Assembly (NCBI GenBank): GCA_028622995.1
Contig: JAJQJQ010000025.1
Span: forward strand, 930,001-994,000
Direction of reading: 5' to 3'
DNA: 64,000 bases
From: Panagrolaimus kolymaensis
Taxonomy: Eukaryota > Nematoda > Chromadorea > Rhabditida > Panagrolaimidae
Position 1 is the first letter of the stretch, and every line of letters begins with the position of its first letter. This document shows positions 45,649 through 56,666 of the stretch, in pieces. Made by a program: the position numbers and the translations under genes. The notes beneath the pieces were generated by a model that saw nothing but the letters and a program-made list of their open reading frames with translations, had not been told where the DNA came from and made no database searches.

Positions 45649-46737
45649 TTATTGCACTTTTGAAACATCTTTAATACTTTTTATTATTATTGTTGTTAGG
45701 GGCGTAGATATTGGAATAATAACGGAGGATTGAAATATGCCGTTTTTAACATAATTAAAAGGATCCAAAATTGCTTTTCGATAGGGTTTAATAATAAGTG
45801 CGAATAACACGATGTCATAGATTTCTACACAATAAACAACCGACAAAAAATAACTTATAAAATATATTGGTTCTTTAATAATCAAAAAAGCAAGAGAAAC
45901 AATACACATAGGAATACCGCAAAAAAATATATAACCGGAGGATTGAATATAAATTACTCGACGAAGCATTTCATTTAATTTTTGACTTCCAACTGATAGT
46001 TGCATTTGTGATTGCATAATTTTTGATGTTTTATAACCAAGCAAAGCACAAATTAAAAATAATGGAACTCGAACAAAACTCAATAAACAAACGACAAGGA
46101 ATCCCCAAGGAATATGAAAAAAATTGCTTTCACGAGGAATAATTATAGTTTCCACGTTTATAACCATTTCAAGGCCATAAATATTTTTTTGAGAAATATA
46201 CGATACAATATTTTCAGGTGGGATAAAACCGAAATTGTATAAAGGTTTTATCAAAGCAGCCAGAAAACAAGTTAGTAATGTACAAATATTTAAAGCTGTT
46301 AAAAATCCAAATATATATAACGAAATTTTTGATTCTGTTTCACCCTTTAATGCATAATAACGTTCCCATAACATTGATATAACACAATCAATGGATGAAA
46401 ATAATCCCACAAAAACAAATGAATATAACATTAATCGAATATTTGGAGGAAAAAATTTACTTATTCCTGGAGAATATAAATAATAATATGGATGTAAAAT
46501 AATTATAGGATTTAAAAATATAAATATTTGAAATATTATACAACTGTCTAAATAACAAATTAAATAAAATTTGAATCTTTTCATCGGTTTTGGAGTTTTA
46601 CGAATAACAATTGTTAAAAACAATGTAGCCAAAATTAAAGTTATCACCGAAATTAAATCTGAGATAAATCGATAGCGTTCAGCAAAATCTTCGTTATAAA
46701 TTTGGCTAGAATTAAATTTCACTACTTCCCCCGTCAT
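45649..46737 (-). CDS. Nematode 7-TM chemoreceptor, Srh/Str-like
   Basis: Single-exon frame of 362 aa starting MTGEVVKFNSSQIYNEDFAE, with an N-glycosylation-type NSS near the N-terminus. Seven TM segments are visible, among them YRFISDLISVITLILATLFL, IIFQIFIFLNPIIILH, SFVFVGLFSSIDCVISMLWE (ending ERYYAL at the DRY position), LYIFGFLTALNICTLLTCFL, GFLVVCLLSFVRVPLFLICA, YIFFCGIPMCIVSLAFLII and VYCVEIYDIVLFALIIKPYR. The segment SQKLNEMLRRVIYIQSSGYI followed by a C-terminal KPYRKAI fits Srh/Str-type receptors (mlrrali-Q before TM6, PYR after TM7). Probably a sensory neuron receptor. No introns, unlike the other two receptors here. Confidence 0.85.
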   Translation of the reverse strand: MTGEVVKFNSSQIYNEDFAERYRFISDLISVITLILATLFLTIVIRKTPKPMKRFKFYLICYLDSCIIFQIFIFLNPIIILHPYYYLYSPGISKFFPPNIRLMLYSFVFVGLFSSIDCVISMLWERYYALKGETESKISLYIFGFLTALNICTLLTCFLAALIKPLYNFGFIPPENIVSYISQKNIYGLEMVINVETIIIPRESNFFHIPWGFLVVCLLSFVRVPLFLICALLGYKTSKIMQSQMQLSVGSQKLNEMLRRVIYIQSSGYIFFCGIPMCIVSLAFLIIKEPIYFISYFLSVVYCVEIYDIVLFALIIKPYRKAILDPFNYVKNGIFQSSVIIPISTPLTTIIIKSIKDVSKVQ

Positions 46738-47730
46738 ATTTTTAAAGCTATGGGAAGGAATAGTTAACTTTTTTGAGAATTACATTTATTTTTTATTTTT
46801 TAAAAAGTAAGAGAAATTAAGGTGTACCTGAAAAAAATAAAGAAAATTAATATTTTGTTTCGTTTTTTGTATTTTTTAAATTTTTAATATGTTTTTGGAA
46901 AAAAATATTTTTTGGGGCGTTGCTTTGTAGCGTCTGTAGTCTAACCAAAAAAAAGAAGACAAAACACAGATTTTGAGTGCTTTATTTCAACAAAAAAATT
47001 TTGTTGAAATATGTAAGACTATTTTCACAATTAAAAAAAAAGAAAGTAAAAAGTAATGCCGTCATTTATTCTTGACTCTTTAACTCTAAAAAATAGAGGC
47101 AAAGGCTTATCTGAACTTTGATTCAGTCAAAAAAATTATTTTTGACTCTGTAAAATAAAAGCACTATATGAAATTATGTTTACTTAATGTCAAAGAAAGA
47201 CGGCACACCCTGGCTTAATTAGGGAAAAGGTTTTTTATAGTTTATTAGCTGAGCTTAAATTTCCCTAATGATGGTATATTACAAATTAAGGTGCTTTTTT
47301 CTAAGATAGTAAAAATTTGCATGTTCCAGCACAAAAATTTTTTTTGTTGGTTTGCAACAATAAATATAAAATTACTGTATTTTTTTCTTCTTCTTAATAA
47401 TTTTAGAAGTTCACGATGGGCTAGGTGAATTTTCTCCAGCGATCTCACATTCAAAAAGGTTCCCTTGTCAGCCTCGAAACCATTAAAAAAAGTGTAAAAA
47501 AAATTTTTTGATAAAAATTAATTTTTTATTTTTATTTAATTTATAATAACATGTACAAAAATATATGGCACTGTAATATCAGCGTTTTAAAAAATATTCA
47601 AAAATGGCATTGAATAAATTTAATCAACAAAAATTTGTCAAAATATATGGATGGGTAATAGAGGATAGATTATATAAGTTTATGAACAACAAAGGTTCTT
47701 GAAACCAGAAATTATTTTATTTTTACATTT
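46738..47730. other. Intergenic
   Basis: AT-rich, between the chemoreceptor start and the metallothionein 3' end. A minus-strand frame at 47245-47454 has no supporting features. Nothing else recognised. Confidence 0.55.
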
Positions 47731-48377
47731 TTAATGTTTCTTTCCTTCACAAGCATCACAACATTTGCATGGGTCACATGTGCATTCGCCTGATTCATTT
47801 TTATTACAGCATTTGCATCCGCTGCAACACTTGCATTTGCCTTTTTCTAAAAACATTTAAAATTAACTTTTTTTCATGAAGTTTAAAACTTTATTCTCAA
47901 TTTTTTTAATTTTTTTATTAGCGGCGATTTTAGTGTATATTTTATTTAAGATTTTGGAAGAAAAATGTGACTTGATTGGTGGAGGGACATTTGTGTTTTC
48001 TCTCATTTACATAATTGATTAACATTTTTTTTAAGCTCGAAAAGACACCGATGGAACAACTAATCAAAACACAAAGGTTAATTTTTTTAATGACTTTTTC
48101 TTTATCTATTCAAAACAAAATACCGATGACCAAGGCCAACAATTTATTGTTTTGTGATTCCTTCCAAAATTGCATATCTTAAAAGTGCCCGACTTGGAAT
48201 CGAAAATTATTTTAGAATTCTGGCAGACATAAAAACTGTTTTTCTCAAATTTTTTAGTTAATTTCCTAACAAATTTATAATTTAAAAAACTCTTTTTTAT
48301 AAGAATCGTGGCTATGGATTTTTACCAGTTTTGCCCATCCCATCAAAGAACTTACCGCATTCACATTTTTTATCCAT
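47731..48377 (-). CDS. Metallothionein, 45 aa, 14 cysteines
   Basis: Two exons: 48377-48356 (MDKKCEC plus one base) and 47846-47731, joined over a 509-bp intron (GTAAGT...TTTTAG). Protein: MDKKCECEKGKCKCCSGCKC, then CNKNESGECTCDPCKCCDAC and EGKKH. It has 14 Cys in CxC and CC patterns and no aromatics, the classic metal-thiolate cluster composition, and a C-terminal His. Metallothioneins bind Zn, Cd or Cu ions in the cytoplasm and buffer metal and oxidative stress. The intron is about ten times longer than others in this window. Worm metallothionein genes are commonly induced by cadmium in gut cells; no metal or GATA element could be assigned confidently here. Both exons are too short to be seen as open frames. 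Confidence 0.9.
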
Positions 48378-51084
48378 CTTTGCTAAATTTCAAGTTAAAA
48401 GTACAAAAAATAAATAAATATAAATACACTTCAAAATAAGAACCTTATTTCACCGTTATCTAAAAAAGAAAATGAAAGTGAAAGTATTTATGTAGTTTTT
48501 TGTTTTTCGTTGAAAAAAAGGAGAAAGAATATTTTTTTATATTTGTCAATACAACCCTGAATATTTCAACTTTGTTTTTCTTCGATTTTTTTCTTTCTTC
48601 TTCCTTGTTATCTCTATGTTATTTTTAGGCTTCCATTTCTTCCTTTTATTTTTCAACAAAAAACTGAAGAAATAAGGCATCAAAAAACAATGTGGAAGAA
48701 AAATGAAAAATAATAGTTTTTTTCTTGCATTTTTTTGTTTCGCTTTGAAAAGAAAGAGTCACGTAGTCATTCACTCTCCCTCACTCCTCGCGAGCGCCAG
48801 CGAGAATGAATTTCGAAAACTAAAAAACAACAAAAAAAAACACTGGGCTTTTTGGCCAGCGTTGGAGGTGGAAGGCTAAAATAAAATAAAAACAAGAAAA
48901 AATCATATGTATGTAGGCTTGCTTCTAAATTTAAAAAGCTTAAACAAAATTCTTGGTTGTTTATTTTTTTTTTGAAAAGCAAAATAAAAAATAAAAAAGC
49001 AATTTCTATAATTAAAAATAAAATAAAAATGTGATTACTTTATGATGTCTTCATTGAAGGATTAAAAAAAATTAATAGCGTTAGTCACGTGTTTGTTTTT
49101 TTATGCATAAGATGTTTTTTTTGAGCAAAGTTAAATATAAAAAATAATTGCTGTAATAAAATTTTGAAAGAACTCGAAGCAACAAAAAAAAAACATTCGA
49201 TGCATCAAGTGTGTAAATTAATCACATTTTTGATTTTCTGTGATAAATATTTTATTAAATGTAGAAATCAAAAAATATCTGTAAATATTATTTTTTTACT
49301 TCGATTCGAGATGATAATATTTTAGGTTTTTCGATTTGCCTTTTATTCAACTTCAACGTATGATTATAAAAACCTTAAACAAAAAAGAATGCATAAATCA
49401 GAAAGATAAATTTAAATATTTATTTCATTTTTAAAATATTCGGTAAAAGCTTTTTATTGGCAAGCACACGTTCCAAGTCCCTGCTCATTCCTTCCCACTT
49501 CATTTGAAACCAAAGTGATCAATGGAATAATTTGTAATAGCACAACACACGTTTCTTGTCACCTGACTTTTTTTTCTCGTTCCATTCCCAAAGCGATGGA
49601 TCGATGATCAAAAATTACTGTTTCCTTTTATTCTTTTTGAACGACCTTCAAAAACATACATAATTATATGTATGCCTTCCCTTCATCTATCATCTTTTTT
49701 ATTTTTTTGCATATAAAATAAATTATCTATTTCGCTTCGAGAATATTTTCTAAGTCCACAAATAAAAAAAACTGGTTTTGTGACACTTTCAGTTTTCCAC
49801 TTTCGATTTTTTTTGATTGTGCAATTTATACTTTCAAATAAAATACTTTGGATTTTGTGTTATAGTTAAACCCATTAAAACATACATTATTCTCTTCTTT
49901 CTTCTTTTTTTTTTTATCTAAAAATATACCCTTTTTTTATAACAAAACTCATGTGCTGCATCAAAAGCAGCGGCTCATTGAGCTTTGGCCTTTTTACTTT
50001 TTTCCTCTCTTTTTTCTTTTCCCCCATTTGACAGAGGACTGGGATGGATGGATGAAAAAAAGAACCATTATTTTACATTTTTTATGATAGAAAAGAGCTT
50101 GAAGGGGCAATAAAAAAAAAACAGATGTGTTGATGCTGCTGGACACACGAACGTTGACGATGATGACTCTGTGTAGCAAGCAAGCAAACGAAACGTTTCA
50201 TTTCAAAGTGGTTCCTTCCCTCTCTCACTTTTTTTGTGCCTGCCTGTTCGCCGCTGCTGGCCGTGAAACATTTTTGAACCAACCTCTGGCAAAAAAAAAA
50301 AGAGATGAAAAGAAGAAAGAAAAGTATTTAGTTGCTTTAAAACTAATGTGACCAGAGAATTTACGATTTCTTTTGCTTTTTGATCCACTAAAAAATTTTT
50401 TTTTGATGGAGAGTAAGAAGAAAGCGTTTTTTATTTTTACTTTTAGTTATTGGCTTTTTTACGAGTACGTTTTGAAGATAGTCGGTCTTTTTTTTTAGTT
50501 TTTTGATTTACTAAAAATCTTTTAACTTGGACTTATATTCTAAAAATTTATCCACGTTTTAACGTTTTGTAAAAGCTTGTTAAATTTCTTTCTTTTTTAT
50601 TTTTATTTCGGTCATTCCATTTTTTTATAATTTCTCGAATGAGCTTCAAAAAACTATCAAAGGGTTTTTTTTAAACTTTTGCTATCCTCTTTTTATGAGT
50701 CCAAGAGCATAAACTTTTGTCACCCAAAATGCGTGGTCAATTAGCAGCTAGTTCTAAAGTTTAATTGACAGGTGCTTAAAACTAATTTCTTTTTCTTAAA
50801 AGAAGCCGTAACTTTTAAAAATCATAAAACTAACAAGAAAGAGTTTCTAAAAAAGTTTTAAAAGTAAAAATTAGTAAAAAAAAAGCTTTTTTCCCGAAGT
50901 TACCATTTAATAATTCATCCCACTTATTTTATTGCAAGAAAACATCTGCATTTCTACCGCCTACCACCATCGCTCTCACGTTTTTTTCTTAGAATATTGC
51001 AATTTTTTCTTGCAAAGTTAAAATCCTCCTGTTTTTTACCCCTCTTTTTTGTTAATCAACTAATCTTCTAGTAGGCTTAATAAT

Positions 51085-51186
51085 GGGTCTCAGTAAAAAC
51101 CGATCCGATCGGTCACGCAAACTCAAAAATTTGCATAGTTTTTTCCGTGCCAAAAAAAGGGATCGGATCGGTTTTTACTGAGACCC
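51085..51186. mobile_element. 102-bp miniature foldback element with 26-bp perfect inverted repeats and 8-bp target duplication
   Basis: The arms GGGTCTCAGTAAAAACCGAT+CCGATC (51085-51110) and the exact inverse (51161-51186) enclose 50 bp. The flanks are the direct repeat TTAATAAT (51077-51084 and 51187-51194). An 8-bp duplication with perfect ends points to a hAT-type non-autonomous element; it seems young since nothing has mutated in arms or duplication. Confidence 0.85.
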
Positions 51187-52276
51187 TTAATAATTTTTAA
51201 ACTCATATTGTATTCGTGTTTGTTTGGATTTAAAAATGATGGCAACCCATAATTTTTTAATGACTCTATTTTTGTTCCCTCCGTCTTAGAGGATTTTTAC
51301 ATTAATTATTTTTCTCACCTCCTCCAAGCTTCAAATTTTCTTGCCCGTCTTTTTTATTTTTTTATTCACAAAAACGGTCCAAAAAAGAATAATAAAATGC
51401 AGAAAGAAAGAATTTTGATTGAATGCCATAGACTTGCCCTACCATTTATTACATTTCTTTCTTTTTTATTCTAGAATCATAAAAAGACAAAAAAAATTTC
51501 ATATTAATGTTTCAATTTTTTTAGCTGATTCATTTTTTTCTTTCTTTTTCAATCTGTGATGGCTATTTTTTTTCTGTTTCCGCGATAAGAGCGTGATTTC
51601 ACAATTTCTTTTCTTTTTTTGTTTGATCAGCGCCAAAAAAATAAAATATCGTTCGTCAGACTTTTGGTTGTTTTTCATTTTCGTAGTTTTTTGGTGTTAT
51701 ATATTTTTTGGCTTTTTTGTAAGAATGGTGAAAAACAGATTGTGTTTATCTTTATTTTTATTTATTTTTGTTTAGCACCTAAAAAGCCGAAAAGCAGCAC
51801 CTTATGATCAAAATCGGCCTTTGCAAAAATGAGCATTAGTGTTTTTTTTGTCTCCGCAAAACAAAGGCTAAAAACCTTCTGATTTTTTTAGAAAATTTTT
51901 TTCTATTTTATCTTTGCGAAAGTTTGCACCTTTTAGAGCCATATCAAAATTTAATGAAAGTAAAACTTAAAAAGAGTTTGCCATTTCAATTTGCTTTTTG
52001 TAGAATTGAAACCCTACTTTTTTTTTAAATTACATGAGTTAATTCTTTAATTTTTTCATTCTATTAAAAAAAATTTGCAAAAAAGAGCGTGTTTTGTACG
52101 AAATAAAAAATTTATTACGATGATACTATTTCTATCCGCTGTGATTCATATTTATATGAATGTTCATTTTCAAGGAAAAGAACTATAAATAAGAAGCATT
52201 TTTATAACAAATTAATCGTAAACGTGGCAACATTTTTTTTTGTAGTTATTTTCTCTAAAATCGATATCTTTTGAAC

Positions 52277-52726
52277 TAGGGTGGACCGATCTACCGGTAG
52301 ATTGAAAAATCGGTAGATCTACTGAAATCTACCGCAAGTCCAAAATTCGAAAAGAAAGGGATTTTGAATCAAGGAATACAAAATTAAGGATATAAGGCTA
52401 TTTTTGGGCACAAAAATAGGTTTTGCAAACTTTTAAAAAAATTTCAATTTTTCAACAGGGTGGACCAAGCTATTACTTTCCTATCATAAGCTCTCCCCTG
52501 TTAAAAAAATTCAAAAATTTTCGGAAATAGAGAAAACATCGTTTTTATGCATTTTAGAACCTGCTAATTCATAACTTTCGCTTAAAAAACTCCGAGAACG
52601 TCTTTTTTTAAATTTTGGTGGCGCGGTAGATTTCGGTAGATTGGAAAATTTTTTCGGTAGATTTCGGTAGATCTACCGGTAGATCTACCGGTAGAATCTA
52701 CTGGTAGATCTACCCGGTCCACCCTA
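52277..52726. mobile_element. 450-bp MITE rich in CGGTAGAT motifs, 8-bp target duplication (hAT-like)
   Basis: Begins TAGGGTGGACCG and ends with the inverse CGGTCCACCCTA. Flanked by direct TTTTGAAC (52269-52276 and 52727-52734). Both subterminal regions are crowded with (A)TCTACCG/CGGTAGAT units in both orientations (at least eight on the right side). A further internal AGGGTGGACC occurs at about 52458, like an extra end. Subterminal motif clusters of this kind bind hAT transposases in known systems; no transposase is encoded here. Confidence 0.85.
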
Positions 52727-55676
52727 TTTTGAACGCATTTTTTAGTAAACCAATTTTAAGTTTTATGGTTTTGATGCAATAAAACACAGACGCCATTGTT
52801 ACAATTTATTGTAAAAATGCGTTTAAAATTTGAAGTTAAGATGGCTTTGCCAAGGTCATAAAGAAGAGGCCTTGAGAATCGAGCCTTCAAAATTATTTTT
52901 TACTACAAAAAAAGTGTAAGAATGATAAAAAAAATTTCATTAATATTTTTTTTTCGTTTGCAAGTATTTTTTCCAAGGCATAGTAGCATTATTCTTTTAA
53001 TCAGAGATTTCATTGAGTTTGAAATGTTAGATAAAACTCATAAAATTTTATGAAAAACGATTCTGCATTTTTTCGTTCGATAAACTTTATTCTTCTTTTT
53101 TTTTTGCAAAAATATTTAATTTCTTTACTTTTGATCATCACCAACTTTCATTTCGTTCTTCATTCTATCACTATTTTCTTTTTCTTCTCACGTTTTGTTT
53201 TGTTTTCGATTTTTGTGTAAACTTTTAAAAACATTTTTCTCTGCCATAAATTTATTTGCTTCTGCTGCTCAGCTGCGAATTTTTTTTTTGACTTTGTTCT
53301 TATTTTTTTTTTAAAGAAAAAAAAAGAAAAACAAAAAATGGAAGAAAAACAGCAAGGAGTGGGAGAGAGAAGGTATTCCCCTAAAATTCCTACTTTTCTG
53401 TTTTTTCGATTACGTAACCTTTTAACAACCAAAAAGTAATTTTATCAAAAAAACAAGAAATAGGTAAGTATATTCTAAGTCAGTCGAAGTGAGTGAGTGA
53501 TACTATTTTTAGTTACTATTATGTATAATTATCAAAGTAAAAAAAATAATATAAGAAAAATAAAAATAAAATGATTATTTTTATTATTATTATGACATAA
53601 TTCTAAACTTTGAGATTGTAAACAATGACATGGGCCAAAGTGATAGTCATAAAACGAAAAAGGACGTTAGAAAATTTTGAACAGAGAAACTAGGCTTCCA
53701 GTACCTATTGGATTGGGTTTTGGTGATTAAAGATAAAATTTGAGATATGCATCAAGAAAATGGCATGATTTTAAGAAACGTTTTTGAACCTGGGCTTTGA
53801 CCTCCTTGGAAATTGTTAAGGAGGAACTTGATTCATTGAAATATGTATAATATTTCATTATCGAATGTCCTTTCTCTCTTATTTTATTTTTTTTAATCTT
53901 TGCACTGATGATTGACCATTGTTTTTTTTATATTGCGTGCACTTTTTATATTTTTTCCCTCCTCTTTTCTTCTGCCCTTCAGGAACTCACATACACTCAT
54001 CATTAAAATAATAAGCGTTTTTTTAATATATATTTTTACAATAGCAACAATCTTTGAGCCGAAGAGACATAAAAGCTTAGAGAAGAGTCTCCATCAAAGA
54101 CAGCAGAGAAAAAGACAGTTTTATACATTTTTTTTCTTTGTTCCTTAGCGCGACTGACTCTCTTTTTCTCCTTTCCTTCTTTCTCTCTTTCTCTCGCATA
54201 CATACATATTTTTTTTGACAAAAAAAAAATAACGAATCATAGAACAAAAAAAATTTTTTTTCGTTTCGGTACTTCCCTCAAAAAAAGCATCCCATCCCTT
54301 TTTTCTTTTTCCCTTTCCTTCCCTTTCGTTCTCTTTCCTTTCATTGCTGCTTGATGATACTTCTTTTTTTTAAAGCATCAATGATTAAAAAAAAATTTTT
54401 TTTTTTGGAAAAATAATCGACTTTTTCTTTTCTCTCTTCCATTCCCTTCTTTCCCCTCCTCTATTTTTATATGTATGTGTATGTATGTATTTAAAATGAG
54501 AATAACAACCGAGTGAAATATGTTAGTTTTTTTTTTAGTTTTTAAAAGATTTCTGATTTTTTGTAAAAAAAAATGTGATTAAATTTTTTTTTATTTTTTG
54601 GGAGAAAATAAAATTATATTTTTTTTGAAAAATTCAGGTGCCTTTTCTTTTTCTTTTTCATAAGTGTTCCATGGCAGTGCCATGCCATGTCTTGCTTTTG
54701 GTGAAACCTGTCACAAAATTAAAAGAATTTTCTTTTAGAGTCGAAAGTTCGCCTTTGAAAGAAATGGAAAGAGAGAGAGAGTAAAGGAGCGATAAAAAAA
54801 GAGCTTACTTTTTCTTGTATGCTTGCTTTTTTACGGTTTATTTTTTCTATTTTAGTTTTTCCTTGAAATATGTTTTACTGCTTTTTTGATAAATTTAAGG
54901 TTTGATCCTTTCTTTCTTTTTCTTTTCCGTGAACATTATTGCTTAATTTGAGTTTCTTGGATGGTTGTTTTTCTACGAAATCCAATACTTAATTTTTTTT
55001 AATGGATACCTAACTATTTAAATGAAAGCTTCCCAAATTACTATTTTTGACTTTTCTTGTCGAGACTCTTTTTGTAAATGTTAATCGTCGGTTTATATTT
55101 TGCAACAAAAAAAATTCGACTTTGACCCTTTCTTTTCAAAGAACAGATAATTATTTTCCATTTTTAACTTATTTTTTTTGTACCTTTAACTAACTAATTA
55201 CTATGTGGTCGAAGACTTAGTCAGTTTAATATTCTTTAATTTATCAAAGATATTTATTTTTACCCTTTTTTAATAACCTGCAAAAACAAAGATTTTAAAT
55301 AAAGAAAAAAATAAACAGAATACTTACTTTGCCTTGTGTTTGGACTTTTTACTTTTTTTACTGTTTTTTAATGTTTTATTTTTGTACTTTAATTTATTTC
55401 TTCTCTTCTTTTTTATTTTTTTAGTTACTTAACTCTTCTTTGCTGCGTTTTAATAATCATATTTATCTTTTTTTTTCTTCGAGGTAAATAAATAACAAAA
55501 ACAGGCCATTATTTAAATTAAGTGATTTTAAGGGATAAAGATATTCGTGGCGTGACACCTTTTTTGACATTTCTTAAAAAATTTTCTGAATTTTTTAAAT
55601 GAATTTTAAATATTTTTAGCTAGTGTTAATTTAAATTTCGATTTGATAAATCAAAATCAAAATTAATTAAACAAAC

Positions 55677-56666
55677 ATGGTCCTTGTTAATCCCATTTAT
55701 TCATTGGAAGATAATTCATCCGGTTATGGCCAATTATGTTTGGAAAAACAAAATGGTTCATGCGTATCTCCATTAACACCTAGTCCAACTGAAGTTAAAA
55801 ATCAACCTCATTTTGGTGGTGGAGGAATGAACGTTGCTCCAACGGAAGAAGAAAAGCGAGCATTAATAGAAAATTTAAATAAAGAAATTGAAAAATGGAT
55901 GGATTTAAGTATCTTTTGTCAAACTCTTCGGAATATTGTTGAAGATGAAGGAGACACGGCTTTTTTCAATGGAAAACGCATCCTTGAAGTTGGATTCACC
56001 ACTGGTTTACCCGCTGTGTATGCATTGGAACATTTTGCTGAAAGTGCAATGGTTGTTTGTTCGGTAAGCATATTTCTGATAATTTTGATTTAAAAAAAGA
56101 AGTTCGTAATAGCACCAAATTTTTTTTCTTCCAGAAACCCTAAAATTAAAAATTTGAATAAAAGCTTGGAACTTCTCATTTTATAACCTTTTCTAATTTT
56201 TTCTTGGATTTTGCAGAATCACGAAATTCTTGAATCTTCGATTAAACCAACTTTCTCTCAAAGTAAAGATTCTGATAAAGTTGATTGCACGATTGGAGAT
56301 GTAACAGAACTAGATAGAATTCTTGAAGCTGATGAATATGATATTATTCTTGCACCTGAAATTATTCGTGGGAATGTACAAAATTTTGAAAGAATTCATG
56401 ATTTGCTTTATTCCCTTCTTGCGTATGAAGGAGTAATGTAAGTTTTAAAAAAACAAAAAATCGTTATAGGACCGAAAAATTAATTTTTGCTATTTTTTAG
56501 TTTGGTGTCCGGCCATTCGCATTATCCTGATTTCAATGGAAATATGCAAGCCATGTTGGATATAATTAAACAAAAAGATCGTTTTGATGTGATTGATCGA
56601 ACTCCTGCAACTTTTGCAAATGATTCACGAAAGGTTATTCAACTCTCGCATAAAACTATGGTTTAA
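55677..56666 (+). CDS. Methyltransferase-like protein (METTL18-type histidine methyltransferase family), degenerate SAM motif
   Basis: Three exons, 55677-56063, 56217-56437 and 56501-56666, 257 aa, all phases consistent. N-terminal part: MVLVNPIYSLEDNSSGYGQL, low-complexity. Then a seven-strand methyltransferase-like core: WMDLSIFCQTLRNIV, FFNGKRILEVGFTTGLPAVY (motif I position), ALEHFAESAMVVCSNHEILE, DEYDIILAPEIIR (strand 4), and LLYSLLAYEGVMLVSGHSHY (strand 5). This order and the YDIIL..E / LVSGHSHY blocks fit METTL18-like enzymes. The usual GxGxG of motif I is changed to VGFTTGLP, so SAM binding may be weak or lost. Assignment is moderate; a catalytically inactive relative is possible. It lies downstream of the long gene-poor region. 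Confidence 0.62.

Larger units (their letters stand above)
48378..55676. other. 7.3-kb gene-poor region, homopolymer and polypyrimidine rich
   Basis: No gene could be supported. The DNA is dominated by A/T runs and CT-rich tracts (for example 54150-54200 and 54290-54350), with TATG/TG microsatellites (about 54468-54492) and a GA run (54770-54781). Small open frames in it are K/F-rich by composition only. Two foldback elements lie within (51085-51186 and 52277-52726). It may be upstream DNA of the metallothionein or the methyltransferase-like gene, or contain non-coding exons I cannot see. Confidence 0.6.

Noticed and set aside
49994..50388. Overlapping open frames on both strands around 50.0-50.4 kb
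   Set aside because: They lie in a GC-richer, low-complexity patch on both strands with no homology or exon structure.
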